A DNA stretch of 64,000 nucleotides. Source: Stercorarius parasiticus. Its lineage: Eukaryota; Chordata; Aves; Charadriiformes; Stercorariidae. Within the stretch, counting starts at the first letter, position 1, and every line of letters starts with the position of its first letter. Location: the NCBI GenBank assembly GCA_013396915.1, contig VWZL01000904.1:330346-394345 (forward strand). Reading direction: 5' to 3'. This document shows, one piece after another, positions 41,327 through 54,270 of this stretch. The notes beneath the pieces are model-generated. The model had not been told where the DNA came from. It saw only the letters and a program-made list of their open reading frames with translations, and made no database searches. The translations under genes were made by a program, and so were the position numbers.

Positions 41327-42056
41327 AGTTCCATGAAAAGTGCAAAGTTCAGCACCTGAGGCAGAAAACTCGGATGCATCGCAACAGACTGGGAACCAAT
41401 TGGCTGAAAAGCAACCCTGCTGAAAAGCTTCTGGGGTCATCATGGTGGGTCTCAAGTTGCATATAAGCCAATAAAGTGCCCTCATGTAAAGCAAACACGA
41501 CACACATTAGGAGGATTACAGCCAGCAACATGCAGGAAGTGACTGCATCTCTTTCTACTTGGCATTGGTGAGGCACGCTTGGAATAGTGTATCTAGCTTT
41601 GTGCCACCTAGTTTGAGCAGAAATTTAAGGTAATGGACAAAGTACAAGAGAAGGCTCTTGAGGCAGAGGACACGTGGCCTACGAGGAGAGGTTGAGGGAA
41701 AAAGTCCTGTTTAGCTGAACAAGGAGGAGATGAAGGCCCAGAGGAACTAACTGCAGCCTACAAGAACCAACTGAAAGGGAGTTACAAAAATAATGGTTTC
41801 AAACTTTTCAGACAATGGCCTCAAACTGAAGTTTATATTGGGCATTAGGAAAAACTTGCCCATCAGGAAGATAGTGAACCTTAAAACAGGTTACCCAGAA
41901 AGGCCATGGAAACTCCATTCCCAGAGATTTTCAAGACTCAGCTAGATGAAGTAACAGCTGACACAACTTAGATTCGGCAACAGTCTTGCTACAAGTGGGA
42001 GTCTGGACTAGATGACTTACGAAGATCCATTCCAACCAATATTCCTAAGATTCCAT
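41327..42056 (+). mobile_element. Old CR1 LINE fragment, ~730 bp
   Basis: Degenerate CR1 ORF2 3' half plus 3' UTR. Recognisable landmarks in CR1 order: CATGAAAAGTGCAAAGTTCAG, ATTGGTGAGGCACGCTTGGA, CTACGAGGAGAGGTTGAGGG, ATTTTCAAGACTCAGCTAGA, and GTCTGGACTAGATGACTTAC followed by TCCATTCCAACCAATATTCC. Many stops and small indels break the frame, so it is clearly older than the copy at 37.2 kb. Confidence 0.9.
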
Positions 42057-45000
42057 GTGAAGAACTGAAAACCAGCATGTAGTCTTAAAGATGCTTATCC
42101 CTGGAGAAACAACAAGTTTTTGTTGTGGGGGTTTTTTTGGTTGGGTTTTTTTTTTTTTTTAAATCTTGAGAAAATGGACTGCAGTTTGCATTACCCTGCA
42201 AATTGTAATTAAAGCAGTACCATCTGTAGAGCTACCTTTCAGTTTTTTCAGCTACACTAAAATGAAGCTACTTCAGCAGGGAGAAAGCTGAGATCTAAGA
42301 ATCCCAACCAGAGGAAAGCACCTTTGAGAATAGGAATTCAGACCTGATATCTCTTCTCTGCAGCTTCTTTGAAGCAATTTCCAAGGTGCTTCATTTTCCC
42401 TGCTGTGTGTTAGGCACTTGTGCTCTTAACAATAATTGGTAAAGTTAAGGACTGCAATAACCAGGCAGTGTTTGCCGATGCAGCTTCTGAACTCTGCAGT
42501 ACCTCTGCTGAAAAAGATGGGTTGAAGACTTGAAGGAGAATGTTGTTTTACTTTTAGCTATTTTGTAAATTCAAAAAATAATAAATTGGAATACACTACA
42601 CAGTAAAGATTCACAGGACGTGTTCCATACAAAGGATACTGTAATCATCTGCCAGCTTTTTCACTAGTGTTAAAAAATTGTGGGACCATCCTCGTTTGGT
42701 TTCCTTGGCTGGAAGAGGTATGGAAGATGAGTAATAAGCTTAAAACCAAGATGCCCTTTCCAGTTTCTGGTGTCAAAAGTATTTTTAAAGAGCACATAGC
42801 TAACAGGTGTTGGTGACAACCAAAATCTGTCACTGCTGATTGTGGCACAAGGACCAATGTTTTTCCATCAATTGTCTGGCTTATGAATTTTAAAGTCTTC
42901 CTTCTACTGGTGTGGGGCTTTTTCCTTCGTGATGAAGAAACACAGTTTTGTCCCTGCACATGTAGGTATGTGCATGCACGTATACTGACCGTAACAATTT
43001 AACTGATCATCATTTACTTCACATACCCGGAACTAATGTTTGCCATGCAGGATAACTGGTACTTTATCCCTGTGACGACACTTCTACTGCTATTACCGTC
43101 TTTCTTTTTTCCTTCATGGTGCTCCAAAAAGACTCCAAAGCAGTCTTGGTGATTCACAGAATGTTCCCTGAAAACTCACCTTCTGAAGAAAATACAGCAA
43201 AGTAATTTTATACTTGAACATGTTTGTACCTATACAACAGTTTAGGAATTAAATACAGTTTGAGCTTCTGTTGTACATTTTTCATATAATTTTGTCTGTT
43301 CCAGTGTTGCACTAAATTGGGATATGTTTCTTATTCTAGTTTTTCCAAAACATACTTTTGTGTTAAGTAAATCTCATTTGCATTTTGTTTTATATACTCT
43401 TAGTCTAGTTGAGCTCTAAATACAAAGGCACTGAGCATGCCAGAATGGCATCAACAGCTCTGAAGGTCGCCTGCCTTTTCCACAAGCCTGGGTATGGTCT
43501 GACAGCACGGAATCAGCGGCAGCACAAGCACACTGAGGCCATCTTGAATTTTGCCTGGGTTCCCAGCAACAATCCCTAATATCTGAAGAGCTGTCTTGTG
43601 GTCTGAAAAGATCGGCATGGATTAGAATGGCCCATAGTTTCACTTTCTTTCATATTTCATCATGGTAAAATACGGAGGAAACATTGGGAAGGGAATCACG
43701 TAAAGCCGCTTACGCCAACACTACTGTTCCCTCCTTTGGAATAGCAAATCTTCATGAAGCTATTTTAGCCTCCTTAAAACCAAAATCTCATTTTACCTCC
43801 ACATTAGTGTTTAGATAAACAAACAAAACAAATTACAGAGAAACAACAACCAGAAATGAATTTACATTTGCACTTCAATTAGTTTTAAAATTTTTCCCTG
43901 TGTTGTTCCACTGTTTGACCTACACATGTAAATATACTCTGTTTTTCTTAAAAAAAATAAAGATCTCTTTTGAGCCTTCCCCGCGAGTATAATACTTCTT
44001 CCTTGTGCCTCTAGTTAAAAAGTGTTACTAGTCTTTAACCGTTTTTATCCAATTTGACACATTCAATGAGAAAAAAACCAAAACAAACAAAAAATCTTTC
44101 TCAGCAATTCAACTTAATAAGAATAACCTCTGTCCCTTCTAATCAGCAACCCTGAATCACTGGCACGTATTGTTGAAAAACGTTAATTTAGGTGTTTCTA
44201 GCAGGAAAATAAAAATCTGTGTCTAGATTTTAAAAGTCATAACTTAGTCATTTGCCTGCAATTATTTTATTTGCAACCTTTTACACGTATTATATTTTAT
44301 AGATTAATCAGCAAATGTAATCTACCTACCTTTCTTCAAATTCCACCACTCGAAGCCTTTCGTTCCTTACCTGTCTGTTCTTTCCATATTGTCAATTAAA
44401 AAAAAAAACAACCAAACAAAAAACCAACAAAAATCAGCCCACATTTTAGGTAGGGACTAAGTGGAACTCTGCTTTATGTTCCATAAAAGAACTATGTACT
44501 TCTGTATCTCCATAGAAATGCTTCTCAATAAAAATAAGAAAACAGAACATTCTAGAGGAAGAGAAATAGGCCTTTGGGATAGATTTGCAGTCAATAAGAA
44601 CGGATATATTATTACCTTCTGATGTTGCATCCAGTTTCTTCATTGTCTCTACATCTGATATCCTCCTTAAATAGGCAGCGTTGTCTGGATATCTAGCTGG
44701 AGTACCACACCTAAAAGGCTGCACTTTTTAATGTGGAAGTGATTCCATTGCATGCTCTTTCCTTAATGCTGCACTGAAAGAAAACAGACTTTCTCAAAAA
44801 AAGAAACCATTTCAATATTTTAGTAGAGACAGTTTCATGGGTCAGAAACATGTTTCTTGAAAAAGTACGTAATAAAAATCTTTAATGCGTTCAGAACAAC
44901 AGCCTGTGTATAAACAACTTTAACGACAGATTGAGAACATAAACACACTGATATGCATGGAAAATGTTAATGACTGTAAATACAATGGTATTTAACACTG

Positions 45001-45858
45001 GCATAGCTGTAAGTCTACCTCTCTCTAGCCACTCCTGAAGGCCTGCCCCCACCTCCAGAGCTGCCTGTGACCAAGACATCAGTCATCCAAGACTCAGCTC
45101 TGATACAGCCAGTTGCGCAACCTTAGTTCCGACCGCTAAGCGGATTGCAAGGTGATAAAGAGCACTGAGAGGATCTGTACAGTAAAGCCAGGCAAGATAA
45201 GAAAGGTAAAATTGCAAATAGAGGTTTACTGAGATAGGAATCCTTAGCAGTTTAAGGGGAAAAGGAAAACAACATACAGAGGCATAAAAACTTTCAGGAA
45301 AAAAGAGGGAATCAGAAGATGACAATTCAGCGCCATCAAGATCTGTTCCAAAGAGGAGCAGAAGTCAACCAGCCTTCCTCTACTTGACTGATACCTCTAT
45401 GGCCAGCAAATGCTCTTCACGTGTCTTATTGAGGTGGGGAGCATACTAATGCTTAGCTGAGTAGCTCGTTAGTCCTAGTGATCTTTTCTGTGTTTTAGCC
45501 AGTAAGAAACTGATTTCTGCATTTGACTTGGATGTGTTCTGTATGCAGAGTGCTCTTTCTGCATGGTAAAAGGCGCTTGAATCATGTAATTCCTCTGTAG
45601 CCCAGAGGGAAGGTAATTTACAGAATAAGGGGTCTACAAGTACAGTGCACAGCCTAGTTGCAATAGAAATAAAGAGATCTGGCTATACAGAGTAGAAATA
45701 TCTGAATTTTAAATAGTGAGGGAGTGTTCTCTGGAGAAAAAATTGAGTTTTACCTTCAAAGAAAGGAAGCTATTCTTGTTTAAAATAATAATTTAAAAAA
45801 ACCCTGTATTCTGAGGCCTGTAAAAAATGTTAAGATAAACCAAAAGGTTACATGACAT

Positions 45859-45888
45859 GGATCCTTGCAATTGCAATTGCAAGGATCC
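45859..45888. repeat. 30-bp perfect palindrome
   Basis: GGATCCTTGCAATTG joined to CAATTGCAAGGATCC. Every base pairs with its mirror; BamHI sites form both ends and AATTGCAATT the centre. No loop. Confidence 0.97.
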
Positions 45889-45935
45889 TGGTTCAATGAC
45901 CCAAGACGTCCCCTTCCAATCTTAAGTTCATATTT
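45886..45935 (+). mobile_element. Possible CR1 3' tail relic
   Basis: GGTTCAATGACCCAAGACGT followed by CCCCTTCCAATCTTAAGTTC resembles the CR1 pattern 'GACTAGATGACC ... CCCTTCCAACC'. Only ~45 bases and strongly diverged, so the assignment is weak. It abuts the 30-bp palindrome at 45859-45888. Confidence 0.3.
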
Positions 45936-48900
45936 TTATCATATCTGGTTCTGTTTCATGGTAAATCAAGAAAAAAAACAAGCTTTGCAAAATTAGTCCA
46001 ACTTGCTTCTCTAAATTTTATACATATCAACTTTGCCTTTGGCTTGAAGTTTATCCACACAAAAAATACCTAAAAAGGAACAGGCAGGTGAGGAAATGAC
46101 CGTCAATCATTGTTGGATTTTTGGAAGGAATATTTAAACAACTCCTGCATCTTTCTTTGTAAGCCACGCATCCTGAAGCCTTGGATAGGGGGCATAGGAA
46201 CTAGCTCTGCTGCTTCAATGGAAAAAAAGGAAATGACTGAATGACTTATTAAAGTTATTAATCAGTGAGGAACATTTCATTATTTTAAGTAATAACAACA
46301 TTGAAAGAATTAGGAAAAAAGTGTCTGATCAAGCCCATAATGATGTTATTCGTAATTAGTATCTTATGGTGAAGTCTGCGCGCAGGCATAAACTTAATTC
46401 CTAGGCAGCATCCTCTAACAGAAAGTCTCAAAAGCTCAGTCTCTGTTGGAGAATTAAACATGGCCAAGACATCTCAAGCACTCTCTTGCAGTTCTTTATA
46501 CTGTTTAACGTGTTTAACTCTTAGCATTCTCCTTTACTATGGCTTTGCTGTGTCAGCTACCACCCTCCCAAGTTATACCATATTGCTAGGACAGCATGGG
46601 CCAGGCACTTACTCCCAACAGACAGTATGACACGACCACGATGCTTAACGTAGATAAAGAAGAGAAAGGTTGGTCATATGAATGTAAGTCATAATGTGAC
46701 ACTTCCTTTAAAAGTCAGAGAACAGGTTCAGGTGTATTTTATTTAGTAATACAGAGATAACCCCATGGTCTGGATTAGCACAGGACAGGAGTTTTGCAGA
46801 GATGGCATGTTGAGGACTGTGTAAGAAATGTATCACATTTCCCCAAAGCAGGCTGTAGAGTTTTAGAAATTAATATCCTTCAGTATTCCTAAGTTTCAAT
46901 GAAGGCAACAGAAAGGCAGGTTTTTCACAGGGATAAGAAGTTTTAACTCTCCCTAAAGACATAGTATTTGTAGGACAAAATAATTTCATTGCACTATTGA
47001 CCAGAATTATAATGATGTATATTATAAGAAACATAGCTGATAAAATTATAGTTCTTGTTAAAGGTCTTATCTAAACAAAACCAAAAAAAAGTATCATTAT
47101 AACTCAGCTGTTAAATTACTAAATTCCCCCCTACAGTGTAAGTGAAGAAAATTCACATAACATGCTAATATTGTTATAGATTTTTTCCTCCAGAAGGAAT
47201 GGCAATAAACCATACTGGTAAAAAAGTGGTACTACAAACTTCTGCATGTGAAAGAGATATCTACATATAAACCCTGGGGAAAAATATCCTGTAGGTGATC
47301 GTACTATGACAATCCCATGGCCACTGGGGAAAAAGCTGGAATAACTATGGACTCTTACTGCCAAAAAGTAAAACCATAATAGATCAAAACCTTGTTCTGA
47401 CCACTCATTTCAGATAACCTCTGTACTTCTCTATACAATCGAATGAGTTCTCACTTATTATAGAAACATGCTATTTTAAGATTAGAGAAGTCCTCCACAT
47501 CAAAAAACTGGTGACTCTTCTTGGGCAGTTGAAAGGCCTGTTGATGGGAAAAGAACTGAAATTTTAACTAGAGCATCAGCAGTATGGAATTAAATGCATA
47601 ATAACATAGCGATGATTCCTTGAATAAACTTGAGCATGTGGAGAAGCTACAGATACCGGATCCCAAAAACCATCACTCCTGACTCCTTGAGGGATTAATA
47701 ACAAGAAATAGGTGTCCACATGGCCAGTTTTAATACATGTGATGTCAGTGGTGATTAAGAATCACTTGACCTGTGAACACCAGCTAGTGGCCTGAGCAAA
47801 TCTTACACCCTTAATCAAGGGGTCCTCATACTGCACTGGCACTTTCAGTCTCATCAGTCCCACCAAATAACTATCTATGGGTGCTAAAGGGACCTTAATT
47901 TTCCACATCTTTTGCCTTTGGACCAAGGATAAAGCATATTGGAAAGGCATCTTTGGGAAGGCAGAATACATGCTCACTATGCTACATCTGTTCTGTGAAT
48001 TAACAGAGGATTCTCTACAATTTTTCTATGCTTTCATAGAGCATTAGAAGTAAAGTGTCTATTTACTAATTGCACATTAATTACCAGAGCACTTATAGCA
48101 CAATCCTATACTGTAATCAGCAGCATATGAAAATTGCAAGCTATATAGCAAATGAACTTGAAACACTTCAGATGTATGTGTTAAAGTCCAATTGCAAAAG
48201 ATGAGAGTTAAAACATTGGTTCCAGGGAGCATATAATTAATTTTAAGTCACAGTGAATTCTGTAAAATTACTTTTGTGTTTAAAATGAAGCATATTCTTC
48301 AGTGTTGCTCCTTCACAGCTTGCAGTCTAATCATCCAGTTTGATTAGAAATCATCCAGCTCTTAGAAATCGTATCTTCTCCTCCCAGCCAGCAAGGTGAC
48401 TTCATTCCTTTAGCTTTAAAGAGTGATTGATTAAATTTCAGATACTTCATCATCATTGGCCATGTTGGTAACATAGAAACTGATGTTTTATCTGCCCAGT
48501 GTAGATATTAACAATCTCATGAAAATAAATTTGGATGGAAAAGGTTTATGGTGCTGTTGGAATGTCATGATCTGTCTTCTAAGATCTGCTTGTAGGAACT
48601 GGTCCAAAAATCAATTATTCATGTAGTAAAAGAAGTGTAATCTTCAGTAAACTAGCTTGAAGTTTTCCTGAGGGACTTCCCAAATTTTAATTTAGTGTGT
48701 TTCATAGAGATGCAACTTTAATTTCTCACCTGCAAAAATCTCTATGATGTTATAATATTGTCCCATGCTGAGTAATTTGCATCTAATGCAAACCAAGTTG
48801 CAAAGACCTACTGGTCTTTCTCAAAACGTGAAAGAAGGGTGAAAAAATGCAATAAAGATTGAACCTCATTTATGTCAAAACGTACTTTTTTACAGATCCT

Positions 48901-49163
48901 CAGATGTGTCAGGAGATGCTGAAACTAACCCAGGTTTGATACTTTACTGATCAAGCGTTTTACTCTGTGAACTGAAACATTGTCTACAACTGTTCCACTG
49001 ATGCTGCATTATTATTTTATGTGCATGCACACTGCTCAGTAACCATAAATCTTCATATTTCTTAATTGTGTTAATTTTAACTTTAATGATGATGTTCCAT
49101 CTACCTGTAATTCCTTTTTCTCCTTAAAACCAAAATACAGTATTTAGTCATGCTGCCAGAAAC

Positions 49164-49189
49164 GAGACTGCCAATTCTTTGGCAGTCTC
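49164..49189. repeat. Short inverted repeat, 11-bp stem
   Basis: GAGACTGCCAA, loop TTCT, TTGGCAGTCTC. Perfect stem. No adjacent gene, so the role is unknown. Confidence 0.9.
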
Positions 49190-50257
49190 AATTTTGTGCC
49201 ATCCTACTTATGCAAGTGTCAACTCTAAACCAACTTCAACATTAGAAAATACTGTGTGCCTCAGCGGAAGGTAGTATGACAGTGCTTTCGGGGCTGATAT
49301 TCTTCCATCATTGATATTATCTCAACTTTTCAGAGGCTAATCAGATCAAATTTCAATGCCTCATCACATCGGTACATTGTGGGAAATCACTGTAAGCTTC
49401 CCATTGATTTCAAACTGTAATAATCATCCCCTTGGTCCCTCTGAAGGGCTATATTCACTGTAAAATCTCCACTGGTATCCCTCCTCTGAAGGACAACTGT
49501 TTCCAGAGAATGCCTGTGGTAACAGGGAAGCATTTATTAAACAGGCAGGTTACAGTGAACAAAATGCAGTTCAGAAAGCAGATAGTGATGGTCAACAGTC
49601 AGCTAATTCAGTACAGCCCTTCAGCAGTTGCTATGTATCACCTTTCTATTGTTGTTTTATTCTATGCGTGTTTTTATACCACATTTATCACAGTAGTATC
49701 TGAATGCCTTCCAGTAGTACACATAGCAATGTGACGAGCATCTGCCACACATTGTTTGTTCCCTTATCTTCTCCCTAGGGAGAACTGTATGTGCTGAGGA
49801 GCATTCCGCTTTGGTAAGGCTTGGGGTTTTTAACCAAGCACTGCTAGTTACTTCAGGAGGGATGTGGAATTGTAACTGAAAGGTAATCCAAAACCAAAGC
49901 TTTTACTTAAGCACTTCATAATATGAGAAGATTAGATCAAAAAAACCCTCTAGAACCAAAAGTATCTGAGGTCCATTTCAGTCCACATAAACAGTGGCTT
50001 AGAAATGATATGCAAGTGCTTAAACTAAAGCCTAATTTGACCTCATGTTTTCTTTTTTTTAAACACAGCATGAGAAGCAAAACAAACTAAAGTTTCGATA
50101 CCTTTTCATGGTCTTCATTTTTTTCTAAAGGCTGTGGGCTCCCTTTTGCCATAAGAATATTTATGATAGTCCTCCCTTATGATTAAAACACAGACATGAG
50201 AAGGATTGAGCCTGAGGCTATCGTCTAAATCGACATCTCTCTTTTTGTGCTTTACAG

Positions 50258-50344
50258 TGCTCCACACAAGAGCTCCGATGCATGAGCGGTATGTATCCTG
50301 TAAAACAAAGCATAACAGCAGGCTCAGTTTGCTCCATCCTGAAG
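50258..50344 (+). ncRNA. Candidate exon with strong splice sites
   Basis: Acceptor CTCTCTTTTTGTGCTTTACAG, donor CTGAAG|GTAAGG, 87 nt, a multiple of three and open in one frame (CSTQELRCMSGMYPVKQSIT...). No recognised product; exon status is a prediction from splice signals. Confidence 0.2.
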
Positions 50345-51285
50345 GTAAGGATTGTTTTGCAGCACTTCTCTTGTGCGCAGACTGAAGATGTAAAGATGCC
50401 TCTGAAGCAGACGGAAGCCTCTAAGAGCACCATCTAGCAGGTTCATTATAGTGCATGAGTAGGAGTGAACAGAGCCAGGTCTGATTAAAAACAGTATTCA
50501 CCCGGCCAGTGTGCACCAAGAAGCATAGAGTCACATTTCTGACACCAAGAGGAGTACCTGTTACTCCTTTTTAACTTAAATAGTAATATTCCAGACCAAT
50601 TCTGGATGCTTTGCGTTTTATGCAATCCTAGCGTTTCTTGCTGTAACTGTTCAAGAAGTTATCATGCTTGCCGTGTGACTGAGCAACTATACATCTACAT
50701 CAGTAAGCCCATTTCCTACCTGACGCCGTCACTCAAAGTATGTCTGCACCACAAACTCTTTTATGACTCTGGACACACATCCCTCCAGGTACCTCCAGTA
50801 CTGGAAGAAGTTAAGCTCTGCAACTCAGAGCTCAGCATAGGCTGGTGATGCAAAAACATGGTAATCTTCTGACCCTTTCTTAAACCCTGCATTTCATGTT
50901 TTTTCCCAGTGCCCAAGCTCCTTACTTTGAAGGTGGCTTTGACAGATCTGCACTACATAAGCATGTTTATATATGTAAAACGTTTATATATGTAAAAGTC
51001 TTCCATAAGCTATAAAAATTCTAATCCACAAATATTTCTCTACCAAAATATCGCTTTCCTCACTTGAAAGTATCTTACATAATAAAATATTTTATGTGAA
51101 TATAACTAGGTTTATTTTGATTACAGTTCCACTATATAAAAGCTAGTCAAAGTACTGCTCTCTTATAACAAATACAGCAGATTAGATTTATAATTTCTAG
51201 GAAATCAGCAATAGCTAAATGAATAAACTCAAGCACTAATAGAAATTAAATGTTAGAACATACTGTTCGTACCAGGATTACTTAC

Positions 51286-51390
51286 AGGGTTTGCAGGGTC
51301 CAACTGGACAGCCTTATTAGCATCACCTACTGCTTCTTTCAAATTTTCTATTTTACCAATGCATAACAAGTAGGAGAAAGCAAAATAAAA
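51286..51390 (-). CDS. Candidate exon encoding a TPR-like helical hairpin
   Basis: On the minus strand, AAAAATGTCTACAG precedes and CCT|GTAAGTAATCC follows a 105-nt segment that is open in one frame and exactly 35 codons long (phase 0 to 0). It reads FYFAFSYLLCIGKI then ENLKEAVGDANKAVQLDPANP (positions 1-14 and 15-35). The second helix ends with the A-x-x-L-D-P-x-N-P pattern typical of tetratricopeptide repeats. The first helix fits less well (the Gly is shifted by three). I do not recognise a parent gene, and no known TMEM168 neighbour has TPRs. It could be a real exon of an unannotated gene, a pseudogene remnant, or chance. Confidence 0.3.
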
Positions 51391-51525
51391 CTGTAGACAT
51401 TTTTCTTCCGATTAGATGTTTTTCACAATGAAAACAGAGCATTTAATACATACAGTGTGAGTACGCCACATTGGCATTTTTTACAAAATTCCCTTGATAG
51501 TACCTAAAAGTCTTCTTCCAAAAAT

Positions 51526-51605
51526 CTTAAGTTTGCTTTACCCTAATGAAAACTACTTCTACTCTTTTTCCTGTGCAGCCATTATATCTAAGCACCTGTC
51601 TACTC
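51526..51605. repeat. Locally repeated segment, copy A
   Basis: CTTAAGTTTGCTTTACCCTA, AATGAAAACTACTTCTACTC and the following bases recur at 57092-57176 in the same orientation with few mismatches and one ~5-base indel. Not a repeat family that I recognise; it may be a short interspersed element or a local duplication. Confidence 0.85.
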
Positions 51606-53783
51606 CCTTTCAGATGGTATTTCCTCACTCAAACATGAAGTCGTACAATATATTCCAAATGCCTTAACAACGTGCTGCCTCCAAGAAGCAAGGACCTATT
51701 CCTGTCTTGTTCTTCCAGTACCAAGCCTGGTCTCCAGTTAACTCACCTCTTGTAACTGGCTGACTTTTTGCCTGAAGCATACTAACTCCACTAAGTGGGT
51801 TTAATCCTTATAAGACAATACGGAGTCCCAGACTGAGAAGTGATATTAGAAATGCAGAAAATGCTGCAACCATAGCTTGTGCCATGTTAGACAGCAGAAA
51901 ATCCACACAGAAATGAAGTTTTGGCTGAAAGACAGATTTTATGGTTTGCAAGACCCAAACTCTGGGTGCAACTTCTGTCTTGAAGCTGGGTACTCCTGTC
52001 TTCCTCTCAGGCCAGTTCTTTCATGCCTAATAAAGGTTACACTTACATTGCCACCTTAGGGTCCCTTTAATTCCACCAGCCTATTTTAATGAAATATGTC
52101 GAAACTGGGTATCTTTGAGATTGAGACACTTTGACACTTGAAATAGGCCAACAGGATCAAATTCCTAGATTAGGGATCTGGAGTGTAATTGCATGAGCCA
52201 CTTTCCTTTTTGGAAACAAGCTGCAGGTACCCTTGGAGGAAGACAGAAAATGAATAAACCACAACTGACAGACATTAATCATACTGCCTTCTGCAATGCT
52301 GGTACCAGCTTATGTACAAGGCTGGCAGGACAGCCCACAGCAGAACTTGTACATGCTAGAACAGAAGATGCCCAATTTTCACTGGCACCCCTCACCAGGC
52401 ACACTGTGGCTCCAACAACATGGCATTGTACGTGCTTGCATCAAATTTTTACTGAATTAAAATTCAAAAAAATAATTCCTAGACAATACTCATGGTGCTT
52501 TTGCTCACTGCAAAGTCAAATCCAGAAGTAAAAACTCAGGCATGTTTGAGCCAAATTTATAACCTGCACTTATTTTTTAATGAGTTGTGACCTCTAGCCG
52601 CCAATGTAGCTAAATAAATACTTGGTCTGCTGCATCAGAGGTATGGGAAAACACACAGTGAAAATGCACATTCTTACCACTACAGCTTACAGTTCGAAGA
52701 CAAAAAGCGGACAGCCGGAAATAAAACAAGAGACTCAGAAAAACACAGCTACACCTTCATAGTCACAAAATAAATTGAAACAGAGCTGAGTGCAGAACTT
52801 ACAAGCCCCGAGTTCCAAGTCTTTGGAAAAAACAGCTGGTGTTGCAATGGAGTTTTTTTTTACTGATGTATGGTTGCCCCTGACCATCTATCTAGCTACT
52901 GATACCTTTCTGAAAAGGTGAGTAGGTGAGTACTCCCTTCTCTCTCCCCATTGCAACCTCCGCATATCTGCAATGACTTATAAAGCCAAACTATACAACA
53001 AATCTCATCTTTCACCTTCTCCTTTACTTGGTTTTACCAGGTATTATTGTCATTATTACTCCTTTTAGATTTTAAAAATGCATTTCATAAAAAGACTAGT
53101 AGATCTATAAGGTATTTTAATTTAATTAAAAGCATCGAATGACATGCTGAATATGGTCAGCAAACATAAAATCATGAAAAAACAAGAGAATAAAATCTAA
53201 GAACTGGTATATGAATACATATTATCCTACATAGCAAATACACCTATAACATATAAATTTGATCATGAAGCAATGTGGAAGAAATACCTAAAATGCAGAC
53301 ATTTTTAAGAAATTATTTGCACAATTTAGTCAAAAAGTTACACAATGCCTTTCTGAAATGGACCACCATCTGCAGGAAACAGATGTATGAACACTGAGAG
53401 ACTCTTCACCACTGTAACATCAAAGGCTTTGTGAATGGCACAAAATACATCAACCCTCTGACCTCAATAATCCTGCAAATTGATATCTGCAGCCAGCCAA
53501 ATAAACATATCCAACAAGTTTAACCATGACTGCAAATGTTAGTTCTGGTTTGATACCTGTAGTTTTGAGTCCTGAGAGCACAATTAGAAATGACAAACAC
53601 AGGCATGCACTACTGCATTGACTGACTATATGAGTATTTAAAGCTGAGACTTTTTAAATCCATTTGAGCTCACTGGAAAAGACTGAAAACTGTCTCAAAA
53701 TCTAATCTATAGCATTGTCGATACCCTGAAGGAGATGGATAATCTTTACTTCAACATTTCAAAATCAAACCGCATTGCTATAC

Positions 53784-54270
53784 TGTCCTGGTTTGAGGTA
53801 AAACAGAACCAATTTTCTGATTTGTAATTTTACTTTTTAGCTGGGCCTCTTCTAACTGACTAAAGTCTGAAATTAACAGCATGTTGTTCAGAAACTGTTC
53901 GCTCTCAGAGTGATAAGACCTGATTATACCAAGGAATGGTATGCACAGAGGCTCTTGCTTATACTTATTGCTATAACAACCAAGGTCAGCTAACTTCGCT
54001 TTTTGCCCCGTTAGAAGGTCGGAAGCAGAGAAGCGTAGAGGAGTCCCACCTGCAGGGAGGAGCGGACGGGACAGGTGACCCAAAACTGACCAACAGGGTA
54101 TTCCATCCCATCTGCATCACGCTCAGTATAAAAGCTAAGGGATCAAAGGGGCAGTGCGGCTCTGGCTCGGTTTCTTCTTCAATGGCCAATGTCTGAGGAG
54201 GACCTTGTCTGTTTGTCTGCCTTTGATCCCGATCTGAGCNCGATTGGCCAATACGGCCAAAACCACGACA
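53784..54270 (+). mobile_element. Solo LTR of an avian endogenous retrovirus (ERVL-type)
   Basis: A 487-bp element starting TGTCCTGGTTTGAGGTAAAA and ending CCACGACA, so the ends are TGTC...GACA inverted. It is flanked on both sides by the 5-bp direct repeat TATAC (53779-53783 and 54271-54275), as expected of an integration-site duplication. It contains TATAAAA at 54127-54133 with GC-rich sequence on either side. No internal retroviral genes are present next to it and only one LTR is seen, so it is a solo LTR left by LTR-LTR recombination. The family assignment to ERVL comes from recognising the general avian sequence type and the 5-bp duplication; ERV1 is the alternative. An N lies inside at about 54240. 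Open frames crossing it are meaningless. Confidence 0.88.

Larger units (their letters stand above)
42057..51285. other. Intergenic, no gene recognised
   Basis: AT-rich sequence without a supported gene apart from the low-confidence exon candidate at 50258-50344. Contains the 30-bp palindrome, the 49.16 kb hairpin and a possible CR1 relic. Minus-strand segments at 44616-44710 and 45086-45174 have acceptable acceptors and open frames but no convincing link to each other. Confidence 0.65.
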
